Under the pieces are notes generated by a model. The model did not search any database and was not told the DNA's origin. It saw only the letters and a program-made list of their open reading frames with translations. Shown in pieces: positions 34,896 through 47,524 of a stretch of DNA of 64,000 bases (position 1 is its first letter; every line of letters starts with the position of its first letter). Made by a program: the position numbers and the translations under genes. This stretch comes from Cryptomeria japonica (Eukaryota > Streptophyta > Pinopsida > Cupressales > Cupressaceae): NCBI RefSeq assembly GCF_030272615.1, contig NC_081406.1:235333922-235397921 (forward strand), given 5' to 3'.

Positions 34896-36270
34896 TTAGT
34901 GGAAAGGTTTGAGGTGGAACCTGTTGACCGAGATTCCGGGAGAAACTCTCTGCATATCTTTGAGATCAAAAGCATTGAAACCTTTGCAATTTATAATGCG
35001 GAAGGGCCCCTCCCAAAAACCATCAAATTTGCAATGCTGATCGAGCTTGGCTTCCCTCTCATTGTATTTCAAAATAAGGTCACCTTGTTTGAACCTTGAG
35101 TCAAAACTTTTCTTCTTATCAAACCTTTTGACAGTTTGTTGGTGGTTCTGAAGGGACAAAAAATGATGCTTCCCTTGCTTCCTCTAGTTTCATAATTTTT
35201 GCCAGTCTTATTTCCATGGGACCATTTTTTTCCACCTTGACAAATTTGAGTAATTGTAAGGTTGGGATTTCCAAAGACATAGGGAATAATGCATCCTTAT
35301 CGTAGACTATCTTATAAGGAGAAATCTTTAGGACCTATTTTGGTGTTATCCAATCTGCCATAATGCACTCCTCAAGTGGTGATGACACTCCCTTTTATGC
35401 TCACATCCCATCCTTTTAATGAGCCTTAGGAGATTCTTGTTAGTGGGCTCCACTAGGCCATTTTCCTATGGATAATAGTTTGAGGAGGTCTTCAGGTAGA
35501 TTCCTCTATTAAGAGCCTCGAACCATCTGATGAACTCCTTAGGGGGATAGCCTTAGACCATATTTGAATTAGTCAGTCGTAGTTAAGATCCACTTGTGTC
35601 TGACCAAGCTTGTGGGGTTGATCATCCCTATGAAATCGAGGCCCCACTGAGCAAAGAGCTCTTCCACCATTATGGGCCTGAGTGGCATGGTTGCCTTTCT
35701 AGTCCTACCACTGTAGTACTGGTATTATTTGCACTATCTTACCAGAGTGTGCACATTTTTAAATATGGAGGGCCAAAAATACCTAGCATGAGTGATCTTA
35801 ATGATGGTGGTTTGTGCTGAATAGTGGCCTCTTGATAGAGCATGATGGAATTCATGTAGAATTTTCCAGGCTTGGTCCTAGTCCACGCAGTGGAGTAAAA
35901 CTTTGTCAAATTTTATTTTAAACAACACTACTTCGACCAGATGGAAAACACTATTCTGTATCTTGTAGAATCTCCTCTTTTCAGGAGGGAGGCCTTCTGA
36001 AAAAATCCTAGTTCTCATAAAATGTTTTCGAGCCTCCACCCAACATGCCTTTGTCAAATTTGAGGTAACCATCACAACTTCCCCTATATCAACCTCAAAT
36101 TCTTGGGGTTGGAGCTCTTGGGCTATGTACTCACACAAACCTTTGCCATGGATTACCTTAGTGGGTTTGAAATCAATGTCATATTCCAAGATTTTAGTAA
36201 TCTAGTTTGCTCTTTTCTCTGTAATGTCACCTTCCATTATATATTCCCTGACTAAAGGGTGGAAAATATA
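34896..36270 (-). pseudogene. gypsy pol 3' part: end of RNase H and integrase
   Basis: Read on the minus strand from 36270: end of RNase H (ILEYDIDFKPTKVIHGKG, 36200-36140), a spacer (36130-35880), the integrase zinc finger (HEFHHALSRGHY and a C-x-x-C), the core (QWGLDFIGMINPTS, near 35650), ENGLVEPTNKN near 35455 and the C-terminal GPF/Y-type domain (KFDGFWEGPFRI, then VNRFHLKPFH) with stop at 34896-34898. Stops and shifts are frequent. The upstream pol is cut at the solo LTR and does not resume beyond it. No second RNase H is visible before the integrase, so the lineage is left open. Confidence 0.83.
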
Positions 36271-37526
36271 TGCTAGGATAACTGGTGAACAACTAAGAGT
36301 GGGGGTGAATCATTTGTTAATAAATTATATCATTTAATCTATTTAATAACCTTTAACCAGATTAAGTACCGGTAAAGCAGAAATAGATACCAGTAAACAA
36401 TACAAATTAACAATTAAACAGATAATCAATGCAAAGAAACCATACCACATAACACCATGATTTGTACATGGAAAACACGGAAAGGGAAAAACCATGATGG
36501 AAAGCCTACCCATAGTTAGATGATACTTATGCAGAAAGTATGTGATACAATGAGGGGATTGCACATGTAGAAGGCACATGGCCTAGAGTGTACTTCTCAT
36601 TACAAAGGATTCTCACTGACTACAGAGAGGTTAAAACCACCTCAAGATAAATGACAACAATCTAGAATAATGAACTACTAGAGATAACATCTACCATGCC
36701 TGATTATAGTCTTGGTTAAGCTCAATACCAGAGGCCTTTGACCTCTTCCTTAATCACAAATTGATCACCTATGATCGACCAAATCTCCTTCGCATATGAT
36801 ATTACATTTTAAGACCACGAATATCTTTTCACATTTTCATCCTATTATCTACAATGAGATCTTACATCATTTTATACCAACCCTAAGGCCTAAATGAATT
36901 TGGTCAGCCACCTAAAAGATATTACAATAAGATCATTACATAAATCCATATTACAATGATTTTCCATGTTGGTTTAAGACCAAAACAACAATAACTAAAT
37001 CATAGAACATCTTGAAACATCCCGGTAACATGTAGAGTACACATTAATATGATATTGGTTCATAACCTCGATACGCACCAGACCTATCCTGGGTCCACCA
37101 TGCGAAAGCAATATCTTCAAGCAATTGAGGTACAATCAAAGAACATCTTCGGCATCCTAAAATCCATGTAGAAGCCACACCAGCACCACTTATGCATCCT
37201 CTCAAGATTCCTCAGTAAAAGCTCTACTGGTAAAACCTTAAACCAATGTTGGTAAGGGTTTACAAGAGTGTATGATAGCATCCGATTACCAAGTCAATAC
37301 CAACTGACCAAAACATGCTCAAGGAACATGTAACACATAAAATCAAACATACTCCATTGAACCAAACATGCCGGACGTGTCCAACAAATAGTCTCTTCTG
37401 CCAGTAACACTAGATCTTCTACCGGTAACCAAAACCTATCTGTTGGTAACCAACCATAGCATCTAGTGTTCACATAAATGACAAAACATCAATGCAAGAC
37501 ATAATCAATTCATCCATAATAGCAAC
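36271..37526 (-). repeat. solo LTR of the tandem copia family
   Basis: This is the reverse complement of the LTR at 7034-8300 over its whole length. It starts TGCTAGGATAACTGG on the plus strand (family end CCAGTTATCCTAACA) and ends with the complement of the start TTGATTATG...CATCCATA(A)T. No internal sequence is attached. The flanks are ATATA (36266-36270) and GTATA (37528-37532), a plausible target duplication with one change. A solo LTR arises by recombination between the two LTRs of a complete element. Confidence 0.88.
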
Positions 37527-38690
37527 TGTATACACCTAAAACTAGTCTAAAGATAATTAATTAAATAAGCAATTATTTAATTAATCCCCCTTCCTAATTT
37601 AATTGAATTCCTTAGAAATTTGATTAAATTCTCCCTTTCATCTACCTATTAATAAATATAAGGATTTATTTAATAGGTTCATTTCAATAGTCCCCTTTGA
37701 TTAATTACTTCAAATTAATTAACCCTCCCCCCCATTTCAATCAATTCTTCTAATCCCCTAATTTATTAAAACAAATCAGTTTATGAGTTGTTGAAAATTA
37801 ATTAGTCTTTCCCTTTTATTTTAATTTTCAAATTCAAATTACCCACATGCCTCCTAACTTCTAACTACCTAACCTAACCATACCTCTAACCTAACCCATT
37901 CCACCTAACCTTTGGTTTAACTAACCCTATCCTATCTTGCACATCCTAACATCCTTATCCTAACCTCCTATGGTGTGGATATTATTCCCTTGAGACACAT
38001 GGCACCTTGGCCATATGTCTCCTTTCTTGGACACTTGCCCTTTTATGAGCAAGGTTCCTTGACACTTTTCACCATAGAAATGACAAGTGTCCCTTCCTCC
38101 AACCTCTTCTCCAACCTCCTCCAATTTCACCCTTGATATCTTTAGACTCAATCTTGACCATTGATTCCTGCCACCTCACCCCTAGCATTGGAAATCCTAT
38201 AAATATCCCCCATTTTGGAGCACAAAGGATCCCATATCATTATCAATTTAGGAATTGCTACTATAGGCATATCATTTGAGAATTGTTGTTATAGGCAATT
38301 GCATCTTAGATCTAGCTTAATTTGATCATTTTCTAGCATAATTGTAAATCATGTAGCTCAATCAATCTCTTTTCTAGCTTAATTGCATCATCATCATAGC
38401 TTAATCATGCATATAATTAGCTTAATTAGACTCTTGGATAGATCTAGGATAATCAATCTCATCTAGCTTGCATATCATCATCATTTCAAATCCTCCATCT
38501 AGGTGAAGTCAAGTCACTAGGATTGCTTATCCAAATCTGAGAGCAAACCCATACTCGCATCTCTTAGGAGGTGATAGGTCACTTTGTCATGGTTCATCTT
38601 TCATTTTATTTTAATTTTCTAACCATGCTTGTAATGATCTATTGAGTGTTTGTGTTGTAGCTGTAGGTATCACACTTCATAAGCACGATG
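37527..38690 (+). repeat. probable 5' LTR of a gypsy-type element (about 1160 bp)
   Basis: Starts TGTATACACC and lies directly before a gypsy-type primer site at 38694. It contains a TATA box at 38198 and an AT-rich, pyrimidine-rich first half. The right end is uncertain by about 15 bases because no second copy was found. The left end coincides with the edge of the solo LTR, so the start could also be partly the target duplication of that insertion. Confidence 0.55.
38198..38205 (+). promoter_or_regulatory. TATA box in the gypsy LTR
   Basis: TATAAATA is followed by a C-run (TCCCCCATTTTGGAG). It lies about 490 bases before the primer site, a usual place for the LTR promoter. Confidence 0.6.
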
Positions 38691-38693
38691 TTT

Positions 38694-38712
38694 TGGCACC
38701 CACTGTGAGGCC
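38694..38712 (+). other. primer binding site of Tat/gypsy type
   Basis: TGGCACCCACTGTGAGGCC closely resembles the TGGCGCCCACCGTGGGGCC site known from Tat-lineage elements. The three differences are all G-to-A or C-to-T. Confidence 0.7.
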
Positions 38713-39394
38713 AAAAATCTCTTTTTTGGCCTCTTAACATCATCAAATTTTCAATCTAGTAGGTTTTTGACCGGGTCTGATTTAGAATTTTGTACGAGTT
38801 CTCTTTCTCTCTCATACAAGATCCTTTTTGCCCTCGTACGAGCAGGTGAGAATTGTCATATGAGCAGGTGAGAATTATTGTACAAATTTCTTCTTCTGTA
38901 TTTTCAAAACAGATTGCATTTTAGCATTTTCATGCTTCAATTTGATTACTACTAATGCTAACCCTATTCTCTTTGTGAGTTTTTCAACAGCCTAACTAGT
39001 TTTTACAATATGATTATCAAAGATTACACTTGTCAAAGCTTCATTTCATCAAAACACATCATGATTACTAACGTATCTATTTTGCAAGTGTTATCACTAT
39101 TTGAAAAAATGGGTATTCTTGTCCCATATTTGGCTAGAAGTCTGGAAAAATGTGTTTAGCATGGCCTTGTTACCTCTGATTTTCTTGGGTCAAATGAAGG
39201 TTTAAGGTTTTTGAAATTCTAACCCTTCCTATGTTTGAAAAACCCTTTTGTTCTATTTCTGCGTTACTTTTGCCACTTAAAGAAGGGTCAGTTTATCGTT
39301 AAGCGGTCTTTCAAATATTTCCAAAATTTATGCCTTTGCCTATGTCTTGTTCTAATGTTTGTCGGGCTCCTCAATAATTGTGCAACTCATTGTT
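38713..39394 (+). other. leader of the gypsy-type element, first part
   Basis: No gene is seen. The region holds a local repeat of GAGCAGGTGAGAAT(T) at about 38843 and 38863 and CGTACGAG/TCATACAAG variants. Similar short words (TCATACGAG, GTACAATTT) recur at 46400-46610. Confidence 0.5.
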
Positions 39395-40650
39395 AATCAT
39401 ATGGGTCGTTGTTTCACTAGGCAAAGATGCTAGCAGGTTAATGTTCACGAAATGGCGAAAAGGCTAGGCGGGCCTAACCAGATGATTGAACGTCTGATTA
39501 AAGGACTGCATCTTGTTTTAAATCCAACATCTCACATTGCTTCACTAGCCCAAAGTGCACGTGATCTACCCTTTGCAAAGTAGCGAAAGACTTGGCGGGT
39601 CCAAGAGGCGAGTAGCTCCTTTGGTTAAAGGATGATCGACTCAAAAAAGATCAATGGCTCACATTGATTTGCAGCCTAAAGATACCCGTTGTTTACCTTT
39701 TGCAAAGTTGTGAAAAGGTGGAGGGCCCGACAGAAGTGGTCACGACAAAGGTAACAGACGAGCAAGTTGTCGAGATCCAACGGTTGTCGCTGCTTTGCGA
39801 AGATAAGTTGCCTAAGGTTTAAGCTCTGCGAAATAGAAAAAGGGTCGGTGTGCCCAAAGGATAGGCAGGTTGTAAGTTTTAAAGGTCGATTAAGTAGGAT
39901 TTAATCGAATGGTTGTTGTGGATTCACAGCCTCAAGTCAAGCAGAGATTAATGTTCACAAAATAGAGAAATGATGTGGCAATCACATGATTGCTGATGTG
40001 GTAGGAGAGATGGGTTATTCCATGGATAGAATTAGTGACTTGTCACATACACATGGCTTTGAAGGGTAGTTGAGGGCCTACCTTAGTTCAACCAATAGTT
40101 ATGTTGAGAATGGTGAAGTAAAACATGTGGCAGATTCAGAATGGAACCTGGTGGAACTTCCTGAGAAAATAGTCAACTACTACATGGCATTTGTTAACCG
40201 GTGATGCAGTAAAGAAAGTGGTCTTTGAGTTAAAGGGCCCACTTTAAAAGGTTTGAGCATGTTAAATAGTGTACGTCTCAAGATTGATCTAACGGTTTCC
40301 ATCGTTTCACAGTCTGAAGATGCTTGCAGCTAAGCCTTTGCAAAATGGTGAAAATCGTTAGTCGTCATGGTTGAGCGTGGTTAGTTAAGAAGACTAGCGG
40401 TCACTATAGGAAGTAGAGACCAAGCAAGTAAATGATGATCTAATGGTCAGCATTGTTTCATGAGGTAAAAGTGCGCATGGTTTAGTGTTTGTGAAATGGT
40501 GAAAAGAAGGTAGGGCCCGTCACTAACACAGAAAGACCGAAAGGAGTAAAAGTAGTGCAAGTTCCCAAGATCCAACAATCATCATTGCTTCACGAAAGAA
40601 AAGTGTGGGGGTTTTAAACTTTGCGAAATGGTGAAATGACTAAAATAAAG
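39395..40650 (+). repeat. degenerate tandem repeats, about eight copies of 125-150 bp
   Basis: A block of the form GATCYAACGGT...CATTGCTTCAC, then a spacer, then CTTTGCGAAATGGTGAAAA and GGCGGGCCC recurs. TTTCAC-type starts lie near 39414, 39540, 39665, 39790, 39920, 40305, 40455 and 40590. The interval 39980-40290 is more diverged and holds no clear copy. The repeats lie between the primer site and the class B gene and have no long open frame. Confidence 0.75.
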
Positions 40651-40977
40651 GAAGACTCAGAGAACTTGTGGTCCGTTGGAGCCTGTTTTTGAATTTGATT
40701 TTTACGAATTCAATTTTGAGGTGATGGCTGAAGCATGCGGGATTAATTTCTTAATTCAATGCAAACTTTCCGTATTAAGGTCCACATCAATTGAATATTG
40801 GTACCATTTCAACAAGTTTGTTGCAGAGGAGCTGGTGCAGAGCGAGTTTCTTCAGGCAAATAACTAGGTTTTTTTTGTGTTTTCCTTGCTAGTTGCAGTT
40901 TGAGAATCGGTGTTGCTGTGTGAATTGTTTCATTAGAGTTTTGTGTAAATCTCAATTGATATAGTTGCATTAAAAGG

Positions 40978-43900
40978 ATGGCACCAAGAAAGGAGTTAAT
41001 AGGAAAATTAAATTACCAAGATAGGAATATTTGTGATGATTTTCTGGAACAGCTAACTATGTCTACCAATGTCAGGGCCAAGGCTAAAGAATTGGTACTA
41101 AAGAACCATCATTTGAGAATCGGGGATGGCCTATATGACAAATGTAATTGGTTAAGGGATCCACAAATAGGGATGTTAGGTTTTGGTTAGAGACATTCCC
41201 TTGCCCCTTTAAATAGCATATGGGAATTGGATGTGGGGAAGCTTATAGTCCCTGGTGTATTCATGGATGTAGATTTGTTGACTCTAATTGCACAAAATTA
41301 TGACCCTATGGCTAGATGTATCAGAAATGTGAAGGGGTCAGCCCTGATTAAAATTAATGATGATGAATTCAGAAGTGTGTTTAATATCAGTGAAGCTTCA
41401 AATTTGTTAGAGCCTATTGATTTTGAATCACTCACCCAGGTTTATAGTGCACAAAGGGATCACCTTAGGAGTGGCCCATTGAAAGAGTTATTTGTTAAGA
41501 TAGGAGGGTTAACTATTGGGCCCTAGCACCATGGAACCCTTCTCACTAAATCTATTTACTCTAAGAGCTAAGGGTATGTATTGGGCACTTTGTGAGATTT
41601 TTGGGGAAGATGTCGATAAAAACATGCCAACCCATTACATGTTGATGATTGCACAGATTCTAAACCCCTCTCTGGCAATAATATTTGATTATGTGTCATA
41701 CCTCACTGATGCAATTCATGCAGGGCTGGTAGGGATAAAAAATGGTAAGGTGGACAGACCATTTGGATGGTATTCTCTTTTAATGCACATGCTTTTGTTC
41801 AAGGGTACTGATTATTTTGTAAAAGAAATGGATTTGGTTAAGTTGAAAGATAAGGAAGAGATGTCTGTTCAACTTTGGAGTACTATTTTGTCCTAGGATA
41901 GAGAGGATGCTAGCTATCTAAAGTTTGTCAGATGCTTTGCATCTAAGATTAGGATTCTTTTGTGCATAGAAAACCCTAGGATTCCTAAGGCTCTCTTGGA
42001 ATTCCTTGGGCCCAAGGAGTTTGTAGAAGGTATTAAGATTGTTCATAATTGGAGAGATATGTATTTGTACCCTGTTTCTATAGTTTTCAGAGTATATGGT
42101 TTCAGAGGCACTCTATATTTATTGTCTTATCAAGTTTTACTGAAGATAGGAATTGTTGAAGTCTTAAGGAAAATTGGAGGTGCACAAGAGGTAGAGCTGA
42201 CAAATAGGGGTAAAGGGACCATTTTCCCAACCATTACCATGGCACATAATTTTGTAATCACTAAAGGTGGCTGGAAGTATTTTGAAGAATTCTTTAAACC
42301 ATATAGATTATCAACTACCATTTCAAGATTTGCAGACCCTGAAGACTTTTTCAACGACATGTTTAGGAAGAGAGCAGTTTGTAAAGGTAGGCCTCACCAA
42401 TTTCAGTTCCTTGAAGATCTAATTAGGAATGAATTCAATTTGGATGAGCAAGAACTGAGGAAAGAGAAGTGGGTTGCATATAAAAGGGCTCTTGACTTCA
42501 TTCATCAATTTGATAATAGTTATGACCCTCTTTCTAGTTTCAATCCCATTGAGGAAAAAATCAAATTCTTGATTATTTATTTTGAAGACCTTATGCAAAC
42601 TTTGAAAGAAAAAAGGGAGGCTATAATGAGAAATGATCTTGACAGGGTTAAATTGGTTCTGGCTAAGCCTGCCTTTGCTAAAGCTATCCCACCTGGTGAT
42701 TATGTAATGCACAAGAAATCAAAATATAGTGTGATGATGCCAGTAATAGGTGATCCTTCCACTTCAAGAGGGAAAAGAGAAATTGAAGATGTCATTGACA
42801 TCCAAAAATCCCCTAAAAGGCAAAGAGTGGGGAAGGAAGTGCAGACAAATGAGTCTCTGTATTCTCCATCTCAGTCCCCTATCCACATAGAAGATGAGCA
42901 AGCGGTGGCCGAATAGCTGTTACAGTTAGGGAGTCTCGGGGAGATTGCCTACACATATGAGGAGACACAAGAGGGGATGCCAGAAGAGCCACCTAGTGCT
43001 GAAATGAACTTGATTGATGGTGAGCTCAAAGGTAAAGAGTTAGACCCTACTGTCAAACAAGCCAGTGAGGAGTTCCTGGCTGATAGTAACTTTGTTACAA
43101 CAGGGGCGTTCATGCAATTTGTATGGAAGAAAAACATTGATCAATTTAAAGCCAGATGTGAACAAAGGAAGAGTGAGAAGCCTCACAAAGATGTAACTCA
43201 GGTGGAGGAAGAGGTGAAACAAGAGATGATTGAAGAATTTAAGACCATTACTCCTAAAAAGGGAAGAGAGATGGTATCAAAAGCTCGTGTTTTAATCTTC
43301 CCTGAGTGGGATATAGTTGATGCTCTGGTACTTGAAGCAGTCAGGAAGGAAACTAAACCCAAGGAAGGAGTGACCTTTAGCAGAGATTATGTTACTTTAG
43401 TCATATGGTCACTAAAGAAGGATGAAAATAAAAGAAGGAAAGATGTATCAGATTCTAGTCTCCTAGGAGGCATGATTGTAAAAAGAGTCCAAGATATAGG
43501 AGTGGTGGAAGCTGCAAGCATAGTCTTGGAAACTACAAAGTTCAGTGTAGCAGTGGCAGAAAAAGAGGCAAAAGAAAAGGCTAATCTCTAATTAAAATTG
43601 GAAACAATCTTAAAGGATTACAATGAGGCTAAAGAAGGAATAGCCAATAAAGACAGTATTATTGCTAGACTTCAGGGTCAGTTGGTAGGTCAGCACCATC
43701 CAGGTGAATTCTCTACTCTTATGATAGCCTCTTCTCCAGCAAGACCTCCACCTATGAGCCCTATCATAGAATATCCCCCTTCTCTTATGCTTTCTATTTT
43801 CTAGTTCACTAAAATTGTTCAACATCAGTTGGAAAACTTGAAACAGGCTCAAGCCCTATTTGCAAGCAAATATGAGGAAAAGGTAAAAGCCACAATTTTG

Positions 43901-44581
43901 AAATTTGCTAATTCAATTAGGCCCTCTTTCGTTCACATTTCTGTGAAGAGGATTCTGAATATTTTGACCAAATTAAGAGAGGATGAAACCACCTTGGAAC
44001 CAATTCTTAATAAGTGGATGCCTAGAGGTAAGGAGTTAGAGCTCATGTGTTTATTCCATATAGATGCAGAGGCAAATGACAATCTCAGGTCCACTATTGA
44101 ATTCATAGAATAAATTAATATACTCTTAGAAGAAAGGGCAAGTGTAAAAAGAAAATCCCAACTATATAGAAATGAATATTTTGATCACAAGTATGAATTG
44201 TTTCCAGGGGGTTTTGTTGGTCCTACTCAGTCAAAAGAGGAGAAGGCATGGCTAGAAGAGCTAGATCACAAATTGTCCCAAAGGGTTAATGAAATCATTA
44301 ACACTGATGACACATCCTTATTTGTCAAGACAATTGAAGAGATTGAAAAGGTGAAATCACATTATAGTTTCATGGAAATCAAAATTGGCCAATTAAGGGT
44401 CATGTGGAAAAGGCTAGAAGGAATGAATAAAATTGCTAGCTTCTCTTGGCTGAGTGATGATGTGTTCCAGGAGTGGAAGGACAAGCATGCCGGACAAAAA
44501 GAAGATATTCCAAAATAGTTAGAAGATGTTGCAGTGGAGCAACCAACTGAAGAGGTCATTGATATTGAAAAAGACTTGTAA
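40978..44581 (+). pseudogene. class B unknown protein, plus-strand copy, about 1,200 codons
   Basis: Starts MAPRKELIGKLNYQDRNICD at 40978 and ends IDIEKDL at 44581. Breaks are few: stops near 41188, 41524 (with a shift), 41894, 42914, 43589, 43802, 44111 and 44516. The first 650 residues are mostly globular (GSALIKINDDEFRSVFNI, then NPSLAIIFDYVSYLTD, then FGWYSLLMHMLLFKGTD). A basic patch (KSPKRQRVGKE, near 42808) could be a nuclear signal. The last 500 residues are charged and helical, with a Pro-rich insert near 43740. Several blocks match 33051-32275 of the minus-strand copy. No enzymatic motif is recognised. It is the best preserved copy of the gene. Confidence 0.72.
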
Positions 44582-46663
44582 CTGTTTCTTGGAGAACATT
44601 GCAGTTGGTAACAAACTTTTCATAGGAAATGTCTAAATCTTGTATGCATCCATGATATTATAAATGGATACCAAGACTATTAGAAAAGGAGATCACAAGA
44701 ATTTTATAAAGAACCTCTGGAAAAATATATTTAGGGCCTTTTTTCTAGTTTTAAGAAGATTACTCTGAGTTATGTAATATTTTCAAGAATGAATATGAAT
44801 ATATAGAACAAAGTTCTAGGCCTAAAATTTCTTTGTCTTCTGGTGTGCATTCTTTAGTTTGCTGGTATCATTTGGATAATCTAGGATTGTTCGAATGAGC
44901 ATGGATTGTAAGGAAATCTTATAGATGTTATTTCTGGCTCTTCTCTTCAGGAGAGGGATTAAATGTGCATGAAATACTTCAGTCAACAAGTCTATTACTT
45001 GTTGCTATGAATTTCATGAATTGTTTTAGTTAAATGGGAGAGGACCTATGTATATGTTAGGCATGTATGGGGTTCATAAAAGCCGAGATGATGAGATGTA
45101 TGAGAGTGCTCAGTTTTGAAAATTATTGTTTGATTTAGGTGACTCTGTGGCCTGGATAAGGCACTGGTATTAGATTGTAGGATTTCTTTCTATCTTTTCT
45201 TGAAGATCAATACTGAAAAATGACTACAAGTTTTTCTTTTAGTGTTTTAGTTTCATTGAGGTGATGAAATCCACAGGTTTTTAGCATTGGTTTACTGTGG
45301 ATCTCAATTTCAAAGTGTGAAAGTATTCACAGAAGGTATACCCACCTGGACTTTGGATAAGTTCAAAGTGTAGAAGGTCTCAAAACCTTGTTATATGTTA
45401 CTCTTGAGTTCTATTTCCCTGATATTTTCATATGCAAATAGAGTTATTTTATTCCTTACAAGAAGGATAGAAGGGAAATAAAAATTTGAGACTAACAGCA
45501 GGCTGCCTAAGAGGACTCAACCAAACGTTATTTCTTCTGTAAGTTTTCTAGGCACACTTATTTTGCTAATGGTAAATGAACATCTCGCTTTCTATGTTTG
45601 AGAAGTTGTCTAAAAGGTAGGAGAGTATGCTCTTGTCCATTTGGACAATCAAAAATATCGACCCTTGAAGCGCTTCTATGTTTGAGATTTGATTACCTTT
45701 AGCAGGCTTGTCACAGTGGGAAAAAGTAATCACCTTGTGAGAACGACCCAAGTGAGTATAGCTAGACCTAAACTTTCCGACTCACTCTAAAAAATAGGCC
45801 TCTCAGGATTAAAGTCTCGGAGGATGGAATTATTTGATTTCTCTTTTGAGATCTCTCATATCATAGATTTAGTAGGGCCTCACGATCTAAATCACGCTTG
45901 CATGACTACTTCTTATTTTGGTACTTTGTAGGGCTATAGGCCTCATTCGCACTTGCGTGACTACAAAGGGTAATTTCAAATGGAAACCCTTACTACAAAC
46001 CCTAAGATAGAAGCTACCTGATTCACCTCTAAAAGGGGGATAATCTCTGTGCAAGAGAGATAGTAACTCTCCTAATACACTTGCCATATCGTGCCCCTAT
46101 TAGCATTTGGAGTCAGATAATATGGTAATGAGAATCCATTGCGTGAGACTCAGCAGTCGTATTTTGATTAGCTATTGGGTGTGTACCTACGTTTACAAGC
46201 AAAGGTTTTCTCTCTTAGCCGACTTCCTTAGGATTTAGCATGTTGTTCTTGAGATCACTTATCATATCACATGTTTGTTGTGTCTTCATCCCTAAAATAG
46301 AAAATCAGACATCTAAAAAACTGGAAAACAGAAGCAAAACAACAAACTTCATTGACCAAAAATCTGTCCAAACAAAATTTAAAAATTGTCTTTGTTATGT
46401 CCTCAGTCGTATGAGTTTGTTAGTTTGTCATATGAAAAATCTTGTTTATCGTCTGGTCTAGTTGGAATTATTGTTCGAATCAGCTTAACAGAGATTTTGG
46501 TGTCATCTTTTATCATCTGGTTCTGTGAGAAAGATCGTACAATTTTATGCCTTTTATCATACGAGATTTCTAGTTTGTTGTATGGGTTTGTATAAATTGT
46601 CATTCAAGGTTGTATAAGGTGTTTCTACACAGATGGAGACGATTGGCTTCATGATATCCTCGA
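44582..46663. other. non-coding DNA between class B gene and gypsy gag
   Basis: No gene is supported. The right half has two similar blocks, CACGCTTGCATGACTACTT (near 45891) and GCACTTGCGTGACTAC (near 45949), and leader-like words shared with 38800-38900. The expected N-terminal 300 residues of the following gag are missing, so a deletion or recombination junction lies near 46650. Confidence 0.5.
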
Positions 46664-47524
46664 ATGGTGCCTGAATACGAGAAGATAAACATATTCATTG
46701 ACAACCTAAGTGGACAAATGAGTTATCATCTAAAAATGCAATACCATCAAAACTTTGAAAATATGATTGATAATGGTATCAGAATGGAAGAAGCTATGGT
46801 AAAGAAGGGTGAGTTGAAGCTATACAAAGAAGGCGTTAATCCTCCTAACAATAATATTAACAACAATAACAATGATAAGCCTAAATTTTGGAATAGAAAT
46901 TGAAATGTCATCAATGGTGGAATAGTGGATAACAACAATGTAAAACCAAAACAATTAGTTTTCAATTTATCTACTCACTCGGCAACAGCTCAACAAAACA
47001 ACCATCACCAAAAATCAACTTTCAACAATTTCTTTTGAAGGAAATTTACAAACATTGGTGAACCACTTGGGTCAGCACTAAAGACACTTCTCGCAAATAA
47101 ATTGATTACTTTTCCAGAAGGAAGGAACTATGAACCTCAAGTAAAACCCCCTTGGTTGAATGATAACCATTATTGTGATTTCCATCAAAAAAAGGGATAT
47201 CACACAGATAATTGTCAGTGGTTGAAACATGTCATCCAAGATTTGATTGATAATGAAGTAATAACTGTGGATGGACATATGACAAACGAATCTCATACAA
47301 CTTTTAAAACTCTGCTTCCAAATTATGAGAAGGGTGAATCATCAACAACACATAATGGTAAGGGTAAAGAAAAGGTAAACTATGCTCATACATATGATTA
47401 TGTGGTAAATGTGATTGTAGTTAAAGAAAACAAAAATCAAGAAACTGCTCAGGCTATCACAAGAAGCAAAGATAAAGTTCTTTTGCCAGGTCCTACCACT
47501 AACATGGCGTCCACTATAAAATAA
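46664..47524 (+). pseudogene. gag: gypsy gag, C-terminal half
   Basis: Begins inside the capsid domain (VPEYEKINIFIDNLSGQM), with GIRMEEAMVKKGELK, an Asn-rich linker and, from 47102, the zinc-knuckle-like CDFHQKKGYHTDNCQWLK followed by HVIQDLID. These blocks equal those of the gypsy at 8301-9745. The N-terminal capsid part is absent. Stops lie near 46903 and 47037. Confidence 0.82.

Noticed and set aside
39395-40650. CRISPR-like repeat array
   Set aside because: Units are long, degenerate and without uniform spacers, in a plant retroelement leader.
40676-40867. 63-codon ORF before the class B gene
   Set aside because: Short, no counterpart before the minus-strand copy, and inside a leader.
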